Shown piece after piece: positions 57,715-64,000 of a stretch of 64,000 nt of DNA. The notes beneath the pieces are model-generated. The model was not told where the DNA came from, did not search any database, and worked only from the letters and a program-made list of their open reading frames with translations. Source of the stretch: Gambelia wislizenii (Eukaryota; Chordata; Lepidosauria; Squamata; Crotaphytidae); the NCBI GenBank assembly GCA_030847615.1, contig JAUMIR010000005.1, positions 109,087,116 to 109,151,115 on the forward strand. Reading direction: 5' to 3'. Position numbers and translations under genes: made by a program. Position 1 is the stretch's first letter, and each line of letters starts with the position of its first letter.

Positions 57715-58683
57715 TGCTCAAACTGGAGAAAATGGAGCAGATGTGTAATAGGGGAAAGGCAGCATAAAATAGGTAAAAAGGTAGTTCAGAAATACTTGGC
57801 CAGTATAAATGCATTCAAATCTACAGGGCCAGATGAACTACATCCAAGAGTACTAAAAGAACTGCCAGAAGTAATCTCAGAACCACTGGAAATAATCTTT
57901 GATAAATCCTGGAGAACAGGAGAGGTCCCAGCAGACTGGAGGAGGGCAAACATTGTCCCCATCTTTAAAAGCAGGGGCGGGGGAGAGAAAACATAAATAA
58001 TTATCACCCGGTCAGCCTGACATCAATACTAGGAAAGATTCTAGAGCAGATTATTAAACAGATAGTCTGAAAGCTCTTAGAAAGGAATACTGTAGTCACT
58101 AAATGTCAACATGGGTTTTTGAAAAGCAAGTCATGCCAGACTAATCTTATCTCTTTTCTTGGTAGAGTTACAAACTTGGTAGATGAAAGGAATGCAGTGG
58201 ATGTAGTGTATCTTGATTTCACTAAGGCCTTTGACAAAGTCCCCCATGATATTCTTGCAAAAATTTAGTAGCCTGTGAACTAGAAAATGCAACTGTTAAG
58301 TGGATTTGTAATTGGTTGACTGGTTGAACTACCTGAATCCAAAGAGTAGTCACCAATGGGTTCTTTCATTCTGCAGCAGAATGACCAGCGGGGTGCCATA
58401 GAGTTCTGTCCTGGGCCCAGTGGTATTCAACATCTTTGTCAATGTCTTGGATGAGGGAATAGAGGGCATACTTATCAAGTTTGCAGGTAACATCAAATTA
58501 GGAGGGTGGCTAATACCCAAGAGGACAGGATCAGAATCCAAAATGACTTGAACAGATTAGAAAGCTGGACAAAACTAACAAAATGAATTTCAATATGGAG
58601 AAATTTAAGATACTACACTTGGGCAGTAAAAATGAAAAGCACAGATATAGGATGTGTGACACCTGGTTTGATGGTAGTGCATG
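57715..58683 (+). pseudogene. CR1 LINE reverse transcriptase, interrupted by gypsy
   Basis: The frame 57,538-57,996 ends with FKSTGPDELHPRVLKELPEV, EPLEIIFDKSWRTGEVPADW and RRANIVPIFKSRG, the start of CR1 RT. After a frameshift near 57,985 come HPVSLTSILGKILEQI, QHGFLKSKSCQTNLISFLGR and VYLDFTKAFDKVPHDILAK (58,207-58,262), which keeps the first catalytic Asp. Degraded sequence continues to about 58,683, where a gypsy LTR begins. The CR1 line ...GCACAGATATAGGATGTGTG... breaks at the LTR edge, so the gypsy element landed in an existing CR1. Confidence 0.8.
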
Positions 58684-59300
58684 TGTTACAGGGCCCGACC
58701 CCTCCCTCTGTGCATGCACACTTGCACGGAAATGAGAGCAAGGCTTGCATGTTTACAATCAGCTCAAGAGTGCTTCTGCCAAGAACTACACTGATTCCTC
58801 TAAGACACACTCTACTATGTCAGGCTAGTGTGAGGGCCTTGGCTTGGAACCCGCAGAGTTAGCTTCCCTCTAAAGGCAACCCTGAGTGGCCTCACTCAAG
58901 GGCACTCCCAAGAGGTCAAAAAGCTATCACCACCCACTGAAATATTTATGACCAGTCCAGTGAGAATCTGGATAACCTGTGAAACTACTGACCACTATAT
59001 AACCAACCAACCTTTAACACTTTGTTTACCTGATGTTCTGCTGGCAAGACAATTGCTGTTTGCAGATAATGGGAAATATAGTCCTCTGGCAGAATGATGG
59101 GATTTACAGCAACCTGCAGGCAGGACGATGGGAACTCCATCATGACACACACACACCAATATCAGAAGGTCTTGGACACTGGAAGCAGAAACAAACCAGC
59201 TGGGATTTCAACCTGTGAGCTAGAACAGAAAGAATTAGAACATGTATGCAAATTCAAAAACAATACAGCAAAACCATGGCCATAGAACAAACATGTAACA
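58684..59300 (-). mobile_element. Gypsy 3' LTR (617 bp)
   Basis: Plus-strand ends TGTTACA and TGTAACA are perfect inverted termini. Read on the minus strand, a purine-rich tract (reverse of 59,301-59,320) ends directly at the LTR start, and RNase H lies just upstream, so this is the 3' LTR of the minus-strand gypsy element. A TATATAG motif (reverse of about 58,995-59,001) may be its promoter. GCATG at 58,679-58,683 is the expected target duplication; its partner was not found. Confidence 0.75.
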
Positions 59301-60750
59301 CTTGTCCTCCTCTACCCCACTCTCTCTTGCAGGAGAGAGAGTCAGTTACTGTGTGGGAGGTTCCCAACACATGTTGAATATCAAACTCAAAGTCTTGAAG
59401 AGATAAGCTCCACTGGAGTAACTCCAAGGAGTAGCTCCTTGGACAGTGTGGAGCCACTGAAGAGCAACATGGTCAGTTTGAAGTTGGGAGTGTCTCCCTC
59501 AGACATAGGGTCTCGGACATAGGGTGTCTCCCTCAGACATAGGGTCTTGTCTAGCACATACACAATGGTATAGCACTCCTTCTCTGGGATGGACATCTTG
59601 TTGAGGAACAGGATAGGGTGCAAGATACAATCCAGATCTTCTTGCATCAACATGGTTCCAATTCCTCTGTTGGAAGCATCTGTAGCCATGATGAACGGCT
59701 TGTTGAAGTCTGGTGCCATCAGTATGGGATCAGACATGAGAGCTCGTTTGAGGGTCTTGAATGATTCCTGATACTCTGCTGTCCACTCCACTTAGGCTTC
59801 TTCCTATTAAATCCATCAGGGGAGCTGCCACTTGACTGTACCTCGGCATGAACTGTCTGTAGTACCCTGTCAGACCGAGGAAGGATTGCACCTGCTTCCT
59901 GGAGTGCCGGGTAGGCCAGGTTTGAATACTTTCCACCTTTGCTTGCAAAGGAATGATAGTTTCTTGACCCACCTCATGCCCAAGGTAAGTCACGCTGTCC
60001 AGTGCAAACTGACACTTCTTTGCTTTGACAGTCAGTCCTGCATCCTGGATCCATTGGAAAATAGTCTCCAGGTGTTTCAGGTGATCTTCCCAAGAGTCAG
60101 AGAAGATTTGATGTCATCCAAGTAGGCAATTGCAAAGTCACCACAACCTCTCAGCAGAGAGTCCACTAGTCTCTGGAACATTGCTGGTGCACTGTGTAGG
60201 CCAAAAGGAAGAACACTGAATTTGAATAGGCCCATATGGGTGATGAACACTGTTCGGTGCTTAGATTCTTCAGTCAAAGCCACCTGCAAGTAGCCTTTGG
60301 TCAAATCCAAACTGGATAAATACTTGGCATGTCCTATTTTCTCTTACAGTTCATCTGCACGTGGCATGGGATAGTGTTCTGGGCATGTCACTGAGTTTAA
60401 CATCCTGTAATTCATGCAAAAACAAATATCAGTGGTCCCTTTCTTGGGCACGATGACCACTGGACATCTCCATGCACTTTTGGAAAGACGGATAATGGTC
60501 ATCACCAGTATCTCTTTCACTTCCTTCTCAATCGCCTGCTTCCCTAGAGGTGACACACATCGGGGCTGTTCTGCAGATGATTTGGTGTCATTAGCAGCCA
60601 CCACATGTTGAGGATCAGTGGTGAGACCTGGAATGATGAGAACAGTGAAGCAAACTTGGCTGTCAGCTGGTGGACATACATCAGTTTGAAAGTTAGATTG
60701 CAACAGCTCCTCTCTGCCTATCTGTCCTGCATATCTCCCTCAAAGGGAGG
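59301..60750 (-). pseudogene. Ty3/gypsy pol: RT and RNase H
   Basis: Reading from 60,703 down: the RT entry region ILVMTIIRLSKSAWRCPVVI, VPKKGTTDICFCMNYRMLN; then DLTKGYLQVALTEESKHRTV, FGLHSAPAMFQRLVDSLLRG and YLDD (60,113-60,124); then TYLGHEVGQ and FLGLTGYYRQFMPRYSQVAA. RNase H starts at 59,791 (FKTLKRALMSDPILMAPDF, FIMATDASNRGIGTMLMQED) and ends with DFEFDIQHVLGTSHTVTDSLS. A 38-bp tandem duplication (about 59,492-59,545) disrupts RNase H. Frames change at least three times. No integrase, protease or gag was found on this strand, so the upstream half is missing. Confidence 0.8.
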
Positions 60751-61503
60751 GGTGAGGAGAGTTGGGGGGGGGTCCTGTGGCTTGAAATTTGTTCTAACTG
60801 GAGCTGAAATAAAAAAAAGGGGGAGATTCCTGCATCCCTTTCCCCACAGTGTGCTGTTTCCTCTCTGTTGTGAGTAGAGTAAATTTGGTTGGCTATTTCT
60901 GTGCTACAGAAAGGAAAAAATGTGTTTTTACAAGTGGGTTTTCAAGACTTTGGCTGGCTGGGGTGGCAAAGAGGGGAAGTCCATCCCCCTTGAGGGCTGG
61001 CATCCACAGAGCTGGAGGAAGGAGCTGGGGAGTGCGGCCAGCCTGCAGCAGACAGCTCATCCTCTCCGTTTTGTGTGTGTGTTAGGATTTTTTTTTCAAG
61101 CCTGCAACTGGTACCTTGAAACTCTTTACTTTTTGCATCCCTGGAGGGGGAAGGAGTGTGGGAGGAGAGAGATAAAGGAGGCAGGCATTGTGCCCCTACC
61201 TGCCTTTTGCTTCTCAGTCAGCTCCTAGAGGGAGGAGCCAGGGGCTGAAAGGAGGTGGGCATTGTGCCCCAACCTGCTTTTGCTTCTCAGACAACTCGTA
61301 GAGGGAGGATCCCTCTTTGATCTTCTGGTGGAAGGGGAAAGGAGGGGCTGTGTCTGTGATGCTTTGGTTTTCTGTAACGTGGCTGAGCTCTAAGCATCCC
61401 CAGTAATACATTCTCACACACTAGGATTGGCTTTTCATGTGGTTAAAAGCCTGGTTCTTTCCCCTGGAGGATACTTTTGTTGCAAAGGCATTTTGGACTT
61501 TTT
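60751..61503. repeat. G-rich stretch with 74-bp duplication
   Basis: GGAGGCAGGCATTGTGCCCC at 61,177 and GGAGGTGGGCATTGTGCCCC at 61,251 start two copies of a unit of about 74 bp. The sequence separates the minus-strand pol from the plus-strand gag. It may contain LTR or leader sequence of the plus-strand gypsy, but no termini were found. Confidence 0.45.
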
Positions 61504-61504
61504 T

Positions 61505-61778
61505 TTTTAATTAGTCATTTATACCCCGCTCTTCAGCCACAAGGCTATCAGAGCGGCTTACAAACTGTTTTAAGCAATAGCAATTTACACATCTACACTG
61601 CATTAAGCAGTTTCCAATGTGTGTTAGCTGATTGCCCCCACAAGCCGGGTACTCATTTTACCGACCTACAAAAGGATGGAAGACTGAGTGAACCTTGGAG
61701 CCCTCTGGAATTGAACTTGCAATGTGGTGACTTGCAGTACTGGCATTTAACCACTGCACCACCAGGGTTCCTTTTTTC
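61505..61778 (-). mobile_element. tRNA-derived SINE
   Basis: The plus strand ends with ACCACTGCACCACCAGGG. Reversed, the head is CCCTGGTGGTGCAGTGGTTAA (A-box-like TGGTGCAGTGGTT) followed by AGTTCAATTCC, a B-box-like match. The tail, at the left on the plus strand, is TTTAATTAGTCATTTATACC with CCGCTCTTCAGCCACAAGGC, similar to a LINE 3' end. The internal promoter and tail place it as a reversed SINE. Confidence 0.8.
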
Positions 61779-62330
61779 CTTAAGAGCAGAGTGAAGTGGT
61801 GGGGCTACCCTAGATCCTGTGTTGCAATAATTTCTGAGTGAAAGTTCCTTTTAATGTTTGCTGAATGCTTTGGCAGTGCTTGCAATCAGTCCTTGGCTTC
61901 TCTGCCCTATTTCTCCACTGCAAGTATGTGGGCCTGTCTCTTTTGAATGCAAGTGGTCTCTGAGTCTCCATATCCCCTACACACTGCTTTTGCCTGAGAG
62001 GTAGAGTTTAGTGGGAAGGAGGGAAGGAGGAGGAACTAGGAGGGACTAGAGGAGGGCTAGACTGCCCCCATGTGGGCTGGAGATCCCTTTGTTTCTGTCT
62101 ACTGTTGCTAGGCAACCGGGGAATCTGCCTGCAGTTTTTCTTTCTATCTTTTACCCTTGTCTTCTTGGGGGGGGGAGGTAATCCCCCCCACAGAAACATA
62201 CTGCCATCTGCTGGCAAAGGGAATTATTCCTTTTTCTACTCATAAAGCCAACATGGTTTTTATTTTATTTTATTAGCTTTCACATAAACAAGACAGCTAG
62301 GTAGCTAGGATTCTGCATGCTTTTCCATTC
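61779..62330 (+). promoter_or_regulatory. Possible RFX X-box and CTCF-like site
   Basis: GTTGCTAGGCAAC at 62,104-62,116 is a perfect palindromic RFX-type X-box. CTGCCATCTGCTGG at 62,201-62,214 reads CCAGCAGATGGCAG on the other strand, a CTCF-like core. They lie in a G-rich stretch about 150-230 bp upstream of the gypsy gag and may belong to its LTR or leader, or be host sites. This is motif matching only. Confidence 0.35.
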
Positions 62331-62341
62331 TGAATGCTTCT

Positions 62342-63476
62342 GTGGTCTGGAACAATAAAAGCATTATGTTGGAAGCTGAAGGAACCAAGGTTGCCAGTGC
62401 CAATGGCAATACTGCTTATTCCCCTCTGCCAAGCCCTAGTGATATCCTCAAGGACATCCCAGATGCCTTCAGGGATACCGTGGAAAAGGGCACTACAATG
62501 GCAAAAGCAAAAGTGGCAAGAAATGGAACTGCAACAGAGAGAAAAAGAGCACCAACTAAAGCTGCAACTGCAGGAAATGGAAATGAAACAGAGAGACAAA
62601 GAACACCAGCTGCAATTAAAACTGAAAGATATGGAACTGAATCAAAAAAAGAGATGGAGCTCCAAATGAAAGAGAAAGAGTTTCAACTGATGCTAGCTCA
62701 GCAAAATTCGACTCTAGTACCCAATCTACCACAGATTCCTCCCACGCCCAAAGCTCAACCCCACAAATACCCCATTTATGAGGACAGGAATGACTTTGAT
62801 GAATTTATAATAACTTTCCAAAGGATCTGTTCTGACTATGGAGTGCACAAGGAGCAGTACCTGTGTGATTTTCGGCCTTTGCTCCCATCCATCCTGAGGT
62901 CGGTGGAGGCACGTCTGTCCCCAGAAGAGAGGCACAATTTTGATATTTTCTTGAACTTGGCTAGGAGTCAACTGGGCTTAACGTCGGAAGTGGCATGACA
63001 AAACCTTGGCCCACAAGATGGATGCCTACGGACAATTCTCATGAGCATGGACACGGATCTCGCAAATGTGAGCTTTGGGTGAAAGCCACCAAGTTGGACA
63101 CATTTGAAGACCTCCTCTCCTTGATGGCAATGAAACAGTGTTTGTGGTATACACCACCTGCTATGCACAACTATGTTTTGGATAAGGACCCCAAGATACT
63201 GCTTGATGTGACTACAACTGTGCAACAGTGTATGGAAACCAAATGAAACCAAACATCACAGATGCACTCGGCAGGACCACACAAACAAAAGCCAGGGAAT
63301 CAATTCACCCACAAGCCAGGGAATCAATTTACCAACAAGGACCACCCAAATACTCAGTTCCAGAAAATGGGATCACATGGTGCTCCCAAACAACAGCAAC
63401 AGCAGCCATCCCAAACTGTTCAAAAGTAGTCTGTACAAACTACCCAAGGGCAGCTGAAGGGAAAGCTGCTCTGAAA
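62342..63476 (+). pseudogene. Gypsy gag with coiled coil and SCAN-like domain
   Basis: Frame 62,342 opens with MVWNNKSIMLEAEGTK and PSPSDILKDIPDAFRDTVEK. Near 62,490 the coding shifts to a Gln/Glu/Lys-rich coiled coil with internal duplication (QEMELQQREKEHQLKLQLQE, MEMKQRDKEHQLQLKLKDME), and near 62,645, in an A run, back to the first frame. The SCAN-like region follows: IYEDRNDFDEFIITFQRICS, YGVHKEQYLCDFRPLLPSIL, LTSE; after another shift, DTFEDLLSLMAMKQCLWYTP and YVLDKDPKILL. Gag of Gmr1-like gypsy elements has a related domain. A fold-back element (63,477-63,692) interrupts the gene before the zinc knuckle. Confidence 0.75.
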
Positions 63477-63692
63477 CAGGTTTTACGTGGGTTTTTTTCC
63501 AGGCTGTGAGGCTATGTTCTGGAAGAATTTATTTCTGCCATTTTGCCTGTATCTCTGGCTGGCATCAGAGATGCTAGCCACAGATGTAGCCACAGGTTCA
63601 GGCAAAACATCAGAAATACTGTTCTAGAACATGGTCTCACATTTTGGAAAAAAAAACCCAGAGAAAACGTATGTGAAGCCTTCGACTTCACA
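63477..63692. mobile_element. Fold-back element inside gypsy gag, 11-bp duplication
   Basis: CTGCTCTGAAA occurs at 63,466-63,476 and 63,693-63,703, exactly flanking the insert, and gag reads on in frame after it is ignored. The arms CCAGGCTGTGAGGCTATGTT and the reverse of GAACATGGTCTCACATTTTGG pair, as do GGCTGGCATC and GATGCTAGCC. The right arm has about 23 bases (up to CTTCGACTTCACA) that the left arm lacks. Same family as 22,601-22,980. Confidence 0.8.
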
Positions 63693-63703
63693 CTGCTCTG
63701 AAA

Positions 63704-64000
63704 TGTTTCTCGTATGGAGAGACTGGCCATGTCAAGGCAAATTGTAAACAGAAGCCCAAGGTAATTAACATGATAGGAACATTAACTCCCACTGCTATGG
63801 AGGGTGGGAAGGAGATGCCACCCGATCCTGAGACAGTTCCGCCTCACCATTGCCATACATTGATTGTAGATGGGAAGGAAGTTGTGGCTTATAGGGACAC
63901 AGGAGCACAGCTTTCTGCAATTCATCATGCTTATATTGATCCTCAGTTTGTGGACAAACACATGATCATTTCTGTTCAATCTTTCCACTGCCCACACATC
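63704..64000 (+). pseudogene. Gypsy zinc knuckle and aspartic protease start (partial)
   Basis: The frame reads CFSYGETGHVKANCKQK at 63,704-63,754: a retroviral-type zinc knuckle CX2CX4HX4C in which the second Cys is Tyr. About 45 codons later, AYRDTGAQLSAI at about 63,889-63,924 carries the DTG active-site triad of retropepsins. The frame is open to the window end, so the pol continues outside. The protease would cut the Gag-Pol precursor. Confidence 0.75.

Overview
This 64 kb window looks like intergenic DNA from a reptile-like vertebrate, most probably a squamate (lizard or snake). The organism call rests on the mix of mobile elements: CR1, an L1-type LINE, a second LINE with a C-terminal zinc finger, a tyrosine-recombinase (Ngaro/DIRS-type) retroelement, Ty3/gypsy elements with a SCAN-like gag, a mariner, several MITEs, and tRNA-derived SINEs that resemble common squamate repeats. 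I find no convincing host exon, no tRNA or rRNA gene, and no bacterial-type feature. Every recognisable coding stretch belongs to a mobile element, and nearly all are broken.

Layout. 1-6.6 kb: A+T-rich, with one pogo/Tigger-like MITE (3,710-3,941). 6.6-14 kb: a long Ngaro-type element, in order promoter-like TATA and leader, repeat-filled intron-like segment, gag with a Cys-rich finger, reverse transcriptase, RNase H, tyrosine recombinase, SGNH hydrolase. It is interrupted by an LTR-like insert and a LINE tail. 17.2-18.2 kb: truncated zinc-finger LINE copy. 19.2-19.8 kb: CR1 3' end. 22.6-23 kb: fold-back element with a 14-bp target duplication. 23.1-25.9 kb: probable ORF-less Ngaro derivative. 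27-34 kb: palindromic MITEs, a CR1 fragment, and a third Ngaro fragment split by a solo LTR. 35.3-36 kb: internally deleted mariner. 36.5-40.6 kb: nearly full-length zinc-finger LINE on the minus strand, in one frame with five stop codons.

41.4-41.9 kb: a 143-bp direct repeat flanking 270 bp. 45-51.9 kb: L1 element whose ORF2 is split by a 1,150-bp VNTR-bearing insert with a 22-bp target duplication. 53.6-54.6 kb: two CR1 3' ends. 57.7-58.7 kb: CR1 reverse transcriptase, invaded by a minus-strand gypsy element whose LTR (58,684-59,300), polypurine tract, RNase H and RT can be read. 61.5-61.8 kb: tRNA-derived SINE. 62.3-64 kb: plus-strand gypsy gag and start of protease, running off the window end.

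The elements do not act together as a pathway. The value of the window is in nested insertions that give relative ages, in diagnostic catalytic substitutions, and in several repeat families I cannot name. All identifications come from reading the sequence and recognising motifs; no database search was possible.
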